Shown here: one piece after another, positions 46,674-59,450 of the stretch | Position numbering within the stretch: position 1 is the first letter of the stretch | How the letters are laid out: the number at the start of each line of letters is the position of its first letter | NCBI GenBank assembly: GCA_013396995.1 | Contig: VWZP01010272.1 | Location: 107,611-171,610, forward strand | Direction of reading: 5' to 3' | DNA: 64,000 nucleotides | Source of the DNA: Dicaeum eximium | Lineage: Eukaryota > Chordata > Aves > Passeriformes > Dicaeidae | Translations under genes and position numbers: made by a program | The notes under the pieces: generated by a model | The model's database searches: none | Told to the model about the DNA's origin: nothing | Seen by the model: only the letters and a program-made list of their open reading frames with translations

Positions 46674-48289
46674 GGATAAAGAAGTGGTGAATTTGCTGTG
46701 AGCAGGTACCACCACTCCCCATTCAAGGTGGGGGGACACAGGACCAAAACCAGCTCAGGAAGAGGCTCATGCACAGGGACATGGCAGGAGCAGGGCTGTC
46801 CTTGGGAGAGGTGATGAACTCATCTTCAGGGACAGTCATGGCTCTCTGGGGAGGAGCTGCACTCTGGCTCACTGCTATTTTGGGGGCCATGAGCAGAGGA
46901 ATCACCAAGCAAGATGGAAGAAGTGATTATATTTAGCATGGATGAGATGTGACATCCTCATCTGACCACTGGGACATGTTCCTCAGCCTTTTCCTTTGTG
47001 TCCCATGGTTCCAGTGTGGCAGTACTGGAGGAGGGATGTGCCCTGGCACTTGATGGGAGGTCACAGTAGGTTGTCTTGCTGTGGTGCCTCTGCAGGTCCT
47101 TGTGAGGACACCAAGGTGCCTGGTGGGGAGCTGGGGCCATGAAGATGGGCAGAATAGATGAACCTGTGTCTGCTGAGCCTCCCAGACCCCTTCTTTCCCT
47201 TCAAAACAATCTTCCACCTCATTCCATAAGCTCAGGAACTGGCTGGGCTGGTCAGCAGGGCTGGGTTTCCTGCTGGTCCGTTTTGTTTTTCCCCTGCAGG
47301 TCACCCAGAACAGTGCTGTGGTCAGCTGGGACAGGCTATGAGCTCGTTGTCTCCATCCTATATCCTTCTACCGCTTGCCTGGAGCTGCTCCAGGATTTAA
47401 CCCCAAATCCTTATAGCTACAAGCCCTAGAGAGGGGAAGACAAGCACAAATGGTGCTTGATTGAACAGGGACAGTGCCTGCCTTGTCCAAGCCATTATCT
47501 CTTGGGTGTCACAATGCAATCTGCCAGGAGGTCTCATATGTGCTGGTGGCACAGAGCAATGAGCTGCCTGTCGCTCCTCATCCCTTGTTCCCCTGTGAAG
47601 ATTTAGGAGTGGGACTGAGGAAAAGCTTTGCTCTCTGACCTCTTCTTTCCACAGCATGCAGGGGCTTCTTCTCAGCCTTGGACCACCTGCAGCCCTCAGC
47701 TGCAGCCTACACAGAAAGTCACTGCATGGTTTACATGCCTGCTCCCTTGCAGTTCCCTCCTCTTGCACCTGGAAGGAGCAGACCACTCTGGAGCACTTCC
47801 CTGCCTCCACTCTCCCTTGTCTGTCAGGGAACATGCAGAGCTCTTCAGGAGCTGGCTCCATGCCCTGCTGTGGATCTGGAAAGAAGTTAACTCATAACAT
47901 GTTTGGAGTGAGTTTATTGGGAATTGTGCCCATGGGAGGAAAATAAGGAAGCCTCAAGGAAGCAGCTGGATTTGAGCTTAGACCAGGACCCTGGAATTAA
48001 TTTTTCTTCTGCTTGTAGAGGATATACTGGAGAGGCACCGGGTCTCTGTCCTTGCTGTCCCCTCCATCCTTTGATGTGTGTCAATCCCCACACCTCAAAT
48101 TCAGGAAGAAAAAAGGGGTTGCAGGAATTGTTATTGTCAAGCCCAAGAAAATGGTCAGAAGATCTTCCAGGGGTGCTGAGATTGAGGGCACAGATGGGAG
48201 TGGCAGAGGGGTGAGCAGCTCCAAGACATAAAAGCATGAGGATTGTTGGCCTCCAGTCTGTGAGCTTGCTTCTGTTCCTGGAATTTCCT

Positions 48290-48413
48290 CTCCAGGTTGG
48301 ATGGGACCCTGAGCAACCTGGTCTAGTGAGTGACACCCCTTCGCCTGTAGCAGGGGTTGGAAGAAAATGAGCTTTTATTTTCCTTCCAACCCAAACCAGT
48401 CTGTGATACTCTG
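48290..48413 (+). mobile_element. CR1 tail fragment, sense, diverged
   Basis: TCCAGGTTGGATGGGACCCTGAG, then GCAACCTGGTCTAGTGAG, then CCTTCCAACCCAAACCAGTC and TGTGATACTCTGA. Confidence 0.8.
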
Positions 48414-49237
48414 ACTTCTTGATTTTCCCCTTATGATCGTTCTGGGCTTGATCGTTGGTTTACTTGTTTGGTAGCAATCAGGACAAGCTCCTTCCGCAGG
48501 TAGAAAAACATTTTGGGCTAGACAAGGTCCTGTGGTGGCTCCCTGTGCACAGGGAGGAAGGACCCAGTTTGGTGAGGATCACCCCTTGGGCAGGCCAGGG
48601 AGCAGCTGCCTCTGGTCCAGCTCCTGGCCTGTGCTGGAGAATGCAGCTCCTGCAGATGAGAAATGAGACCAAAAGCAGCAAAATCCTTGGGGAACTGGGA
48701 TCAGTGAGAGCAGATGTGGCCCAGCTGCTATGTAGGATTTGAAAAGCGACTCCTCATCCTTGGGTGAGATGCCCTGCACGGAGGCGTGGGTACAGCCGGT
48801 GAATCTTTTCCCTCATTCAGCACATGGTCTTGAGCCTCCCCTGCTCAGGGCAGCAGAGCAGTGGGGGTTGTGTCTGGATGAGCTGTGGGGCTGGGAGGAG
48901 ACAGTCTTGAGGACACAGGGTGGCACAGGCAGTGGCTGGGCCATCTCAGGTGAGCACGGGGGCGGTTCCTCCTTTTATGTGTGATTTCCTTTCGTGTCCC
49001 CTGCGTCTCCTGTGTCAGTGTTCCCTGCTGTGCTCCCAGAGCGATGCTATCTCACAATGGCAGTCTGGATCTGCCTCCGATTGACATGTTTGTGCATGGA
49101 ATAATCACAGCTTTCAAACAGCAGTTCCTGTGTTGTGTGAGGTGACATTTGGAGAGGAGCAGCAGCAGTTTATTAAATTGAAAGTAGGGGAGGAAAAATC
49201 TACACAATGCTCAGAGTGCTGTGCTCTGGGTTGCCTC

Positions 49238-49482
49238 TTTCATGGAATGGTTTGGGTTTGAGTTGGAAGGGACCTTCGAGATAATCTTGTTCTACCCCCT
49301 GGCCTGAGCAGAGACACCTCCCACTATCCCAGGTTGCTCCAAGCTCTGTCCAGTCTGGCCTTGGACACTTCCAGGGATGGGGCAGCCACAGCTTCTCTGG
49401 GCAACCTGTGCCAGGGCTTCCCTACCGTAACAAGGAACAATTCCTTCTTAATGTCCAATCTAATCCTACCCTCTGGCAGTGC
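49238..49482 (-). mobile_element. CR1 3' fragment, antisense
   Basis: TTTCATGGAATGGTTTGGGT, then CACTATCCCAGGTTGCTCCA, then CTTCTCTGGGCAACCTGTGC and CTAATCCTACCCTCTGGCAG. Confidence 0.87.
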
Positions 49483-50318
49483 CTATAGGTGGTTTCATCT
49501 TCTGGTAGCTTGTTGTTCAGCCTGTGTCTCCCTGTATTCCTTGTAAACCCCACAGCCTTGCTGGGTAAACTGGGCTGCACTGATGAACTGGGGCTTAGGG
49601 CCATTATCTGCTTTTAAATTCCAGAAGTGTTTTGCTACTCAGCCCTGGTGTAGTGGGATCATGGTCGTTCATGCTCAAAGGTGATGGGTTTTTCAGAAAT
49701 GAGAGGCAAAGGATGTTGCCTTGGTAAGAGGCTGCCGGAGGGGGAGAGCCCCTGGAGGGAGTCCTGTGAGATGCCCTTTTGGGCTAATAATTGAGAAGGC
49801 TTTCAGTGTTGAGGCTTTTATTGATTGTCATGGCTTGAGCAGTGATTTTGGCTGAGGGGAGGAGGGATCCTCCCCTCCAGATGTAAAGAGGGGATTGTCA
49901 GCAGAAAGCAGGCGACAATCCGAGCTGAAGGAAAAAGAGCGCGGCAATGATCTTCTGGAAACATCTCCTGTTGTTTTGTTGTTTTTCCCTTTTGGTGCAA
50001 TGAAATGTGGCTAGTCCTGCCCTGGGATCACCAGCCCTGCATGGTGCCAACTGTCCTCTGCCACTGTCACCACTGTCGCAGTGCTACTGAGGTTTGTCCC
50101 TGGGGCTCTCAGCCCTGCACTGCTGCATCCTGTTGCTGCTGGTGACGGGCAGCAGGTGGAGAAGGGAAATCTGGCTTCTGTACTTCATGGGGCTGTTGAT
50201 TTGCTCCTGGATATGCCATACAGGGTTTTGGGGTTTTTATCTGCAGGAGGAGATGGCAGTAAATCCTTTTGTAATCGGTAACACTTGTGATGCCTCATTT
50301 TTCCCATTCATAAAGCAA

Positions 50319-50447
50319 GACTTCAAGGCCAGGTTGAACAGGGCTTGGAGCAACCTGATGAAGTGGAAGGTGTCCCTGCTTATGGCAGGAGATTGGAACG
50401 AGATGAGCTTTAAGGCCTTTTCCAACAAAAAGCATTCCATGAGTCTA
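50319..50447 (+). mobile_element. CR1 tail fragment, sense, 280 bp before exon 3
   Basis: AAGGCCAGGTTGAACAGGGC, then GAAGTGGAAGGTGTCCCTGC, then GATGAGCTTTAAGGCC and GCATTCCATGAGTCTA. Confidence 0.85.
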
Positions 50448-50723
50448 ACTGTATTTGGCTGATTCCTGCCAGGAAAATGGTGGGGACTGTGGGACCCTGG
50501 GGTGGGCAGGTTGAGTGCTGGGGCTGTTGCCTGGGACAGGGGGTACATGGGGATTTGTGGGAGGGACCTGCTGTCTGAGTAAGTTCCCAGTATCTGTACC
50601 CCATGGCTGTGGGATGGCCAGAGGGGGTCCAGGGATGTCGACTGAGCATCCCCAGAGCTGGCTTGAGGAGTAGGACATGTCTGGGTCATGCTCTGATCAT
50701 GCACATCTCCTTCTCCTCCGCAG

Positions 50724-50941
50724 GGGAGGCCTGGCGGCTGGAGGATGACTGCTCGGAGCCCCCCAGGGCCCCCCAGCTCAGCACGGCAGTGCAGGACGCC
50801 CCGTTCAGCTACTTCCGCACCCGCTCCTTCTACATGAGGAAGAGCCTGTCTGTGGACAACCACCTGGGCTCCCTGAGCTACGCCGTGCACCCGGCCGAGA
50901 GCAAGGCCGAGCGCGTCAGGACCAAGCTGCGGCGGCAGTTC
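50724..50941 (+). CDS. Third coding exon of the same unrecognised gene
   Basis: The acceptor is CTCCTTCTCCTCCGCAG at 50723 and the donor is GTGAGT at 50942. The exon has two leading bases plus 72 codons and ends in phase 0. The peptide starts EAWRLEDD and includes SYFRTRSFYMRKSLSVDNHL, an Arg-x-x-Ser-rich segment with overlapping basophilic-kinase sites (RTRS, RKSLS), then AESKAERVRTKLRRQF, which is predicted helical and strongly basic. Nearly every third position is G or C, and the exon is CpG-rich in a CpG-poor intron, the clearest coding signal in the window. Summed with the two earlier exons it gives 531 bases, exactly 177 codons. The reading continues past the donor, so the protein is incomplete here. 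An N-terminal regulatory region of an adaptor, exchange factor or GTPase-activating protein would look like this, but no diagnostic domain is present. Confidence 0.92.
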
Positions 50942-51502
50942 GTGAGTATCGGCCTCTGGCCCCACATTCACACGCATGCGGCTTCCCAAAAACATTGACA
51001 TCTTGGAGAGTTATTTTTGCTCCCGACATTAGTAAAACAACAGAAAGAGAGGCTGCTCCAGAGTGGTGGGGCAGATGGTGGTGGCAGGTCGACTTTGCTC
51101 AGCCCGTGACAGAGCCCCTCTCCTGGGGAGTCCTGTCCCCTTGGCTCTGAGGGGCTCCCACTGGCTCAGGGCAGCTGGTGCTCAACCGAGTGAAGTGTGG
51201 GATGAGGGCCTGGACTCTGGGCATTGCTGTCCAAAGCATGGAACAAGGCTGAAAGTAGGTAATGAGTTCTCCTGTCCTCTGCTTTGTGTCTGTGAGGAAG
51301 TGCACCTTCCCAAAGGTTTGCTGGGGGTCAGCAATAGGGTTTGGGGCAACAACGAGCCAGCACCAACTCCCTGGGGCAGCTCAGACCTTCCTGGCCCTTG
51401 GGAGCTCCTGGTGGCAGGAGAGCAGGGATGCATCAGGGCTGCATTGCAGCTGTGGGAGCCTCTGATCAATATTTAATGGGCTCTGCCTCTTCTCTTTCCC
51501 AG

Positions 51503-51607
51503 AGACACCAAACTCCGGGGTTCGGATGTCCTTCTCCCGCCTCGTTACCGGCTCGGGGTTGTAATGAGGGCTCAGGTGTCGTGGAGATGAGAAGCACTCA
51601 ATGTTGA
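51503..51607 (+). other. Weak candidate fourth (terminal) exon or conserved non-coding patch
   Basis: A pyrimidine-rich tract ending TTTCCCAG at 51502 precedes a patch with unusually many CpGs for this intron (CTCCGG, TTCGGA, CCCGCCTCG, TACCGGCTCGG). Read in phase 0, as the previous donor requires, it gives 34 codons and then TGA at 51605-51607, which would end the protein at 211 residues. The peptide (RHQTPGFGCPSPASLPARGC and on) has no recognisable domain. A second AG two bases further on would give a different frame and an earlier stop. The complementary strand of the same patch is also open. I consider a regulatory or chance sequence more likely than an exon. Confidence 0.15.
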
Positions 51608-54600
51608 TTGGCAATGGCTGAGAGAGTCGGTACAATGGGAATGGAGCAGGGAATAATGGGCTGAGGCAGCCCAGCTCACCCTGCTCCAAGCTGTGCACAG
51701 ACACATCTGCTGAGACCCTGGGAGCACAGACGTCCTCTGCCCCAGAAGACAGGCTGGTCCCTCTGGGGTCACACACACTGGGGGTTTCTCCTGGTGTACC
51801 TGGACAGTGTCACAGCTGGGCAGTGGGAGTCTGGGGGCTCACCCTCCCTGCTTGTGCCTGCATTGTGGGATGTAGCCACTGCTTTTGCCCCTGGGAGGGC
51901 AGCTCTGGTCTCACAGTGTGTTGGGGGCAGCAGTGCGTGCCGTGGGTGAGTCTGTGGGAGCTGCTCACAGTCCCAGCACTGCCAGTGAACCTTCTCTGTG
52001 GGAACTGCTGCCTCAGGATCAGGAAGCACTTTAAACCTCAGGGACGGAGATGAACACAAGCAGGATGGGAACCTGATGAGCTGAAACCTATTGGAGATGT
52101 TTATGATGAGGCGGCCCTGCTGTGGGGTAAGGAATTGTCTACTTTTTCTGTCTACCTGGATCTGTGGCTCCAAGCTGTACCCAGGAGGGCACTGGGATGT
52201 TTGGGACCATTGTCTTTCAGGGATATTTTTCCAGTATCTCTGTGGGACCTGTTCCCCACAGCCTCTGTGCTGGAGATGGGCACAAAAGGTGTGGCAGCAC
52301 TTGCATTTTAAGCACAGTGTCCTGGTACCTGCAGAGAACTGGGTTCTGCCCTTCCTGTGGGGCAGCCCCCTATCCCTCCCTGCTCGTTGCCATGCACCTG
52401 TGCTGTCTGTGGCCAGTTTGATTTGGCCTTTGACTCACTCAGGTTTTGAGGAACCTTAGCTTTCTTTGGTGTACCTACAGAGCTGGCTATCTGTCAAGGA
52501 ACAGAGCAGTTTTTTTGTAGGATGTAGGGATGTGGGATTGTTTTTCCCTTGCTAAATAATTTCTGGCTCGTTCCAATGTAAAAGTTGTTGCTGTAGACTC
52601 AGCCATGGGGCTCTGACCTTGTGAGACCTGCTGAGAAAAGCAGACTCATCCTACTTGGAAAGGGCTTCCAAAGGGCCCTTCAGCAGAGGCAGAAAGTGTG
52701 GAGGAAGGTGAACTGTCAGCACTTGGCTGAGGCTTGGGCTAGTACACGACCAGTATTCCCGACTCAGCCCCAGAGCTGGGTTTGTAAGTTCAAAGTACAG
52801 ATCCTGCCAAGCTGGGGAAATTATTTCCAAGGACAGTTCTGGGCTCTGTGTCCTCCCAAGTCTGGGTTAGTTACTACCCATCTCTGTGCTGGAGATGTTG
52901 CAGCTTCCTCTGGGCTCGTGTTGTGCTCTGGCCCTGCATGACACTGGTTCTGCCCAGCCCTGGCTAGGGGAGGAATCACTGCCAGGTGGGACCTGCTCTC
53001 CTCATGCATGGCACAGCATGTACAGGAGAGAGCACAATTTGCCATATCACAGTGGCTCATCTTTTAGGAAGAAGCTGGATTCATTTTTCTGGGCTGTTGC
53101 ACTTCCCCAGCCTGTAATGTCGATTTCTGGCTTTGCTCTTTCCATGCTGACAGTCTGAGCCACCTTTGCTGTGTGATGCAGCTGCTTGGCTTGGTTTTCA
53201 GTTTCCCCAGAAATAGAATTTTTGGCATTGCTGAGAGAGGGGAGAGGCTCTTGAGGCTTTAGGTGGGACTGTCCTGTGGCAGGATGGATGGTGACAGGGC
53301 AAACTTGCTGCTCACGTGCATCCAGTGCTGTGTGGCCACCTCACATCCATGTGATCAAGTGCTGCCTAACAAAGGCTTTGTGCTGGTCATGGGCACCTGA
53401 GCTTGTCCAAGGGAGAATTTGCTATAATTTATGTGAAAACACTGGAATCTGGCTTCCCTGCTCCCCTGGGTATGACATGCTAGATGCTGCTAGGGCTGCC
53501 AAAGCGTCTTCCAGTGCAGAGGGAGCACCTGCAAATCCTGCCTGGCTTCACTGTCCCTGAGCAGGCGCACTTCCCATGCCTGCCAGAGGCCAGCACAGCT
53601 GCCTTCCTCCCCAGAGCACTGGGGAGATTGGGATTTCTCCAGCCATGTCTCTGGTGACATGTATCTGCAGTCCCATTCTGCTGTGTGATGGATCTGCACA
53701 TACAGATTACTGGAATTTGCATAATTTGAATTTTAAATGAATTCCAATTTTTGTGATTGTCAGAATGAGTTTTCTTTCCAGTAAGCCTTTCCTTTTAACT
53801 CCTCCAAGGCCTGTAGTGCTGTCAGCATTTCTGCCTTGGAGACAGGGGAGTAGCTGATTGCTTTTGACATCTGTCTCTCACTCAGATCCCCTGCCTTATC
53901 CCAGTCACTCTTTTTGTGACAGAGACAACAACCATGGCCAGGCTGGGACCATGCTCTGAGACCTTGGGCGTGTTGTTTGGGGTCACTCAGTGATGCCCAA
54001 GAGACTGTTTTGCTTTTGTGCCCAGCTGGCTCCTGAGATGGGCAGCAGGAGCAGGGATGGGACCTTCTGCAGTGTCCCTTGCTGGGGGATGAGAAGTGAG
54101 GCATGGCTGAGTTACAGACTGTGCTGATATCCTTGTGTTCACTGGAAAACTGGTCATTAAAGGCAGAATTAACCCTGTTAAACTCGGCATTAACCTTATG
54201 GAGCATTAAAAGAGGTCACCAGGGCTGAGTGACTCTCTGTGGTGGTTGCTGGGACAGTCAGTGCAGATTGCAGCAGGGCTCTGAAGGAGTTGTGCTCTTC
54301 CCTTTTCTCCGTGGGAATTTCAAGTTCTCTGTATTTAGGCCAGTTGTTCTGGCATTGCCCACTCATTTTGTGGTGTTATGGCACAGATCCTGCTGACTCT
54401 GAAGAGGAGGAGCCAGCAGTGCCCGGGGTCCCAGCTTGTTTTGAGGTCCCTACCCCGACCCTTCTGCTGCTCTGAAATGATGTGCTGCTCTCTGAGCATT
54501 GTGCAGGAGTCACCCGGTTTGTGAAGTGGAGGTGGAGGAGAGCAGCCCTTGGCATTGCCATGGCATCCCTGGTGCTGCCCCAGCTGCCCTGACTCTTCTG

Positions 54601-55551
54601 CTTGCTGTAGTTCTTGCAGGTTTCAAGTAGGTGGCTCAAGGTTGTATTGCTTTCCTGCCTCTGCACTACTTAATTTTACTCTGTACTGTCATGCACTAAT
54701 TTATTTTTAAATTATTATTATTTGTGTATGGTATTTTTCCAGGCAGTGATTCTGATATGAAATGTCTGTGCCCTGCAGGAAAAGCTTAGACTCTGTTTGT
54801 CTTGGGAGTTCTACAGGTAAGCAGAGGAAATCCCTGCCTGACAAAGTGGTGATGACAGAGACAAGGAGAATTGGGATAGCAGAGCCTGGGAAGGAAGGCA
54901 GTGAGGGGAAGAACTCTCTGTGTGGCAGAGACCTGGTCACACCTGGTGCTCACTGGAGTCACTGACAGCACCTGGGCTGGCACCAGCTGACAGGTACCTG
55001 TCCAGGTTTTCCTATTCCAATGAATAATGATCAACCCAGAAATGCCTCCTGTCCCTGGTGTTCGCTGTAGTGATGTTGAGGAGTGCAGAAACTGCCTCAC
55101 ACCAGAGCAGCATCAGTCCATGGGGTGTGATTATCCTGGTCTGGGTTTTGGGTGCCAGGTGAGCTGGAGACAAGGTAGGACCTTGGTAGAACCCATCTGT
55201 GCATTATCCCAATGGTTTGGTCTTGTTCCTAAGTGTGCAGGGACCTTCCCAAGTCTGCTGGGTGCAGCCTGTTGTCTCCTGTGTGCAGCCAATGCTGGAG
55301 GCTCTGGTGTGATGCTTGTGGTGATAGCGAGGTCGTGCTCACCCTGCCATGATCCCTCTGGTGCCAGTGAAATCCCACTCTCTCCTTGCTGGTGGTGCCT
55401 CTCTCCTTGCTGTATTTTATTGGGTTCTGTTCCAACACTGCTATGAACCATGCACTCTCATACATGATTTCAGAAAGGATCAGCAAGCTGACAGAAGATT
55501 CCTGGCTGTGTCTGTATTTCAGTGTGATAAAAATAAATACATATATAAAAA

Positions 55552-55722
55552 TAGAATTATAGAACCCTAGGGTATTTGGTTTGTAAGGAACCCTGAAAAC
55601 TATCTCATCCCAACCCCTGCCATGAGCAGGGACACCTTCCACTACCCCAGGGTGCTCCAAGCCCTGTCCAGCCTGGCTTTGAACACTTCCAAGGGTGGGG
55701 CAGCCACAGTTTCTCTGGGTTG
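55552..55722 (-). mobile_element. CR1 3' fragment, antisense
   Basis: AGAATTATAGAACCCTAGGG, then CCATGAGCAGGGACACCTTCC, then GGCAGCCACAGTTTCTCTGG. An AT-rich (ATAAATACATATATAAAAAT) run abuts its start, consistent with a microsatellite grown from the tail. Confidence 0.85.
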
Positions 55723-57064
55723 AAAAAATGACCATGTGAGAGGCAGGTCAGTTGTGCTTGGTGAGGAGGTGGAGGAAAGCGATGAGAGTCATCCTGGACT
55801 TTCACACAGGCTGCCTCAGCTCCCAGAGCAGAGTGGTAGTGACTGCCTGAGGGGGTAATTGCAAAGGCTTGAGCTCTGTGTATCACTCCTGTGCCCAGCC
55901 CCTCCTTCCCACATTGCTCACTTGCCGACAGTTGTTCACTGAGTACGTAACAGAAAAACCCAAACCTGATAAATAACGTGTTGCTGGAGCCAGAGACCGA
56001 CTCATTCCCTGGGGAGCAGTCCCTGGAAGAGGCTCCCTATGAATCACCCCAGTTTGCAAATTAGTGTGGGAGTGAACAGGCAGAGCAATGCTTGAAACCA
56101 AAACGTACTCGGCTCATTTCTCTGGTGAACGTGGTTTTATTTACAACAGCAGCTTGTGACGTCCCAGCTGGTGCTTTGTGGTGCCTGTAGAAAAGCGGGG
56201 ATGGCTCGGGAAGAGCACAGCATGCTGTGGGACTGCTCTCAGCATTCCCACACAAAGGGAGATCTCTCCTGTGGGAGGAATTAGGAAGTAGAGGAGCAGT
56301 TTGTGGGCAATGCTGCAGGCATAGAGAGGGTGGGACTGGGGACAGTGTGAGACATCCCACTTTGTCAAAGCCAGACTGGGACCAGGCATCTGTGACAATC
56401 AGAATGAGCATGGGTGGGTGAGGCCTCTCCTGTTTGCTGTGAGGAAGGTGGGCCCAGCGCTGGAAAGGTTTAAGGCACAGGAATCTAAAATTAACACACA
56501 GAAGATCTGGGATTCTGAGCTTGAAACTGGAAGGGGTTTATTGCTGAGGACCAGACTTTGGGTTTCATCTCAATGCTGTCATTGCAGGGTGGGTACTAGT
56601 GAGACTGACCAAGAAAATATGCGGGCTGGCTTTGGTCCTAACCTGGGCCTTTCCAAATAACTTATGCAAACTCTCACAAGATAAGCTCTAGATTCAAAAT
56701 GTAACAACCACAGTGAGAAACCACCACACTCTTCCTGCAAACCTGCAGTGTTTGCTCCCTCTGCTGGCTTTGCTCTGGGGAGGAGAGCCTGGATCCACCT
56801 GCCAAGGGCTGGAAATGCTGTGGAGCATGGGACATCCCACAGGCTGGCAGAGAGAGACGCAGCAGCTTCAACAAGCCCCCAGTGCAACATCCTGCACCCA
56901 GATCGGGGCAATCCCAAGCACAAGCACAGATTGGGCAGGGAATGGATCAAGAGAAGTCCTGACTAGGACTTGGAGGTATTGGTGGATGAGGGTTGTACCG
57001 GCTGTGTGCACCCAGCACCGCCCAAGATGATCCCCCTGCATGGGCAGCAGGGGAGGGGGGGAAT

Positions 57065-57597
57065 TCTGCCCCCTCAGGTGAGACCCCACCTGCAGAGCTG
57101 CTCCAGATCTGGGGTCCAACAGCAGCAGGACATGGAGCTGGAGTGAGTATAGAGGATGCCACAGAGCTGCTCCAAGGGCTGGAGCCCCTCTGCTCTGGAG
57201 CCAGGTTGGGAGAGCTGGGGGTGCTCACCTGGAGAAGAGAAGGCTCCAGGGAGAGCTCAGAGCCCCTTCCAGGGCCTAAAGGGGCTCCAGGAGAGCTGGA
57301 GAGGGACTGGGGACAAGGGAAGAAGGGACAGGACAAGGGGGAATGGCTTCCCAGTGCAAGAGGGCAGGGTAGATGGGATATTGGGAAGGAATTGTTCCCT
57401 GGGAGGGTGGGGAGGCCCTGGCACAGGGTGCCCCAGAGAAGTTGTGGCTGCCCCTGGATCCCTGGAAGTGTCCAAGGCCAGGCTGGACAGGGCTTGGAGC
57501 AGCCTGGGATGGTGGAAGATGCCTCTAGACATAGCAGGGGGTTGGGCTGAGCTTTAACAGGCTTTCCAATCCAACCCATTCTATGATTCTGTGAAGT
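57065..57597 (+). mobile_element. CR1 fragment, sense, among the longest in the window
   Basis: It starts near CTCAGGTGAGACCCCACCTG and GCAGCAGGACATGGAGCTGG, runs through GGAGAAGAGAAGGCTCCAGG and GATATTGGGAAGGAATTGTT, and ends CCCATTCTATGATTCTGTGA. Frames are broken, so it cannot make a reverse transcriptase. Confidence 0.9.
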
Positions 57598-59146
57598 TTC
57601 CAGCCTCCGATGTGTTACCATTTATATTTCTGCACAAGGAACATCAAATGCTCAGCGAGCAGCAGGGCTGAGGAGAAGGAGAGCAGAGTAATTTGCCAAC
57701 TTCCAATTTTACTCTGCTTCTACAAGCGAGACTCACCAAAAATGTGCACCGTGTCCTTTGGTATGTGACGTTTGTGGGAAAAAAGAAAATAACCACAGTG
57801 ATTTAAAATAAGTGAGACACTATTTTGTGAGCTGGAGTGTTCCTCCTCCGTGGCAGGACTGGAGTCTTACGTGAAACTCAAAATTGAGTTTTTGGGTTGG
57901 AACTGCAGCCCTGTCTGGGCTTTTGGCAGTGCAGGGTGGGCTGGGGATGCTTTGGGCTGCAGCCAGCATTGGCCCAGCTGTGTGGAAAGGCAAATGCTTT
58001 TGGCTCCAACCTGCTGAGCATGAGGGCTTGTGCTGGCATGACCCAGATCAGTGTCTGGTTGACGTGAGGGGATGCTTCAGCTTCTTCACCTGCCTTTGGC
58101 CGGTTGTCCCCTCCCAACAGCTGGCTGTGATGGTGACAGTGGTCACATGTCTGCTGCCCAGGCCCTTCCTGGCCTTGACATCCAGCAAGAGAGGTCCTGG
58201 CTGCTGGGACTGCTCCTGTTAATCCCAAAGCGCACACTCTGGTGGGTTTTGTCATTCTGGTTTCCCTTTCTTCTGGGGTTTGCCAGCAAGAATGAATTTG
58301 TGATGGCAAGTCCCTGGGTCCAGCCGGGCCACTGCTCAGACCAGGTGTACTAAATCCCATCCTCCGCTGCCCATGGGGCCTCTTAGTCCACCCGCAGTCC
58401 TTCCTTTTGTTTCCCTGGGAGATATGTTCCTCTGCTCTTCCTCTCGAGCCCATTGCGGTTGTTTCCCAGATCTCAGAAAGGAAATCTGGCTGTTGTAATG
58501 TGTCATCTTACAGCTCAGACCCACAGTCTGCAGCTCTTTGGGTCCTCTTGGTGTGAGGGAGGCAGGTGCCCCAGGTTTGTGAGCAAATGGTGCAATCCCC
58601 GTACGGCTTTCCTGCGCAATTGGAGTGTGCCAGTGAAGAAAGTGCTTTGACAGCCTGAGGTTTAAATCCTTCAGATCACTTTTCCTACAAGCACACACCT
58701 GCAGGGAGGCCCTTGTGCCTGAATAAGCCCTTTGGGACATGGGTGTAGCTTCACAGAGACTCAAGTGGATTCAGCTGCAGGACTGGGGGCACTTGAGTGC
58801 AGTGGCTGTGTGGAGGTGGCACTTTGTGTGTGCCGGGTGCCATCAACTGCTGCTGCAGAGCCTCTCCAGGTGCAGCCTGCCTGGAATGCGCTGGATAAAT
58901 CATCAGGGGGCTGTAAGGCAGATTTCCCATGAGGAGCCGTGGAGCTCTGAGCTGCTGGGCAGTGCTGGTGCATGGCTGCAGTAGCAGCTGAGTGCTGCAA
59001 GAGGTCTCTGCAGCATCGCGCTTCATGCACCCACCCCACAGCTGCTGCTCCTCGGCTGCTCCAGCTTGCCTTACTTCCTCTGGTTGAAGTGCTGTATTTT
59101 ACCTGCCCCTGCTCTCGCTGCAGAGGTCTGAGTTCTCAGCCTCTGA

Positions 59147-59450
59147 ATCATGGGATTCCAGGCTGGTTTGAGTTGGGATGGACCTTAAAGCTCATCCCAG
59201 TCCACCTCCTGCCACTGGCAGGGACACCTTCCACAATCCCAGGTTGCTCCAAGCCCCATCCAACCTGGCCTTGGACAGTTCCAGGGATCCAGGGGCAGCC
59301 ACAGCTTTGTGGGCACCCTGTGCCAGGGCCTCCCCACCTTCACAACCAAGAATTCTTTCCCAATCTCCCATCTATCCCTGCCCTCTGGCAGTAGGAAGCC
59401 ATTCCCCCTTGTCCTGTCACTCACTCCAAGTCCTTGTCCAAAGCCCTTCT
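59147..59450 (-). mobile_element. CR1 3' fragment, antisense
   Basis: AATCATGGGATTCCAGGCTG, then CTGGCAGGGACACCTTCCAC, then CCAATCTCCCATCTATCCC and CATTCCCCCTTGTCCTGTCA. Confidence 0.88.

Larger units (their letters stand above)
44351..50723 (+). other. Intron 2 of the unrecognised gene (6.4 kb)
   Basis: Phase-1 intron with a GTGAGT donor and a CTCCGCAG acceptor. It contains a telomere-like motif at 44.68 kb, a solo LTR at 45.9-46.2 kb and CR1 fragments at 46.5, 48.3, 49.2-49.5 and 50.3 kb. No other coding stretch was seen. Confidence 0.8.

Noticed and set aside
50237..51001. 254-codon minus-strand open frame
   Set aside because: It is the antisense shadow of the third coding exon plus CR1 sequence.
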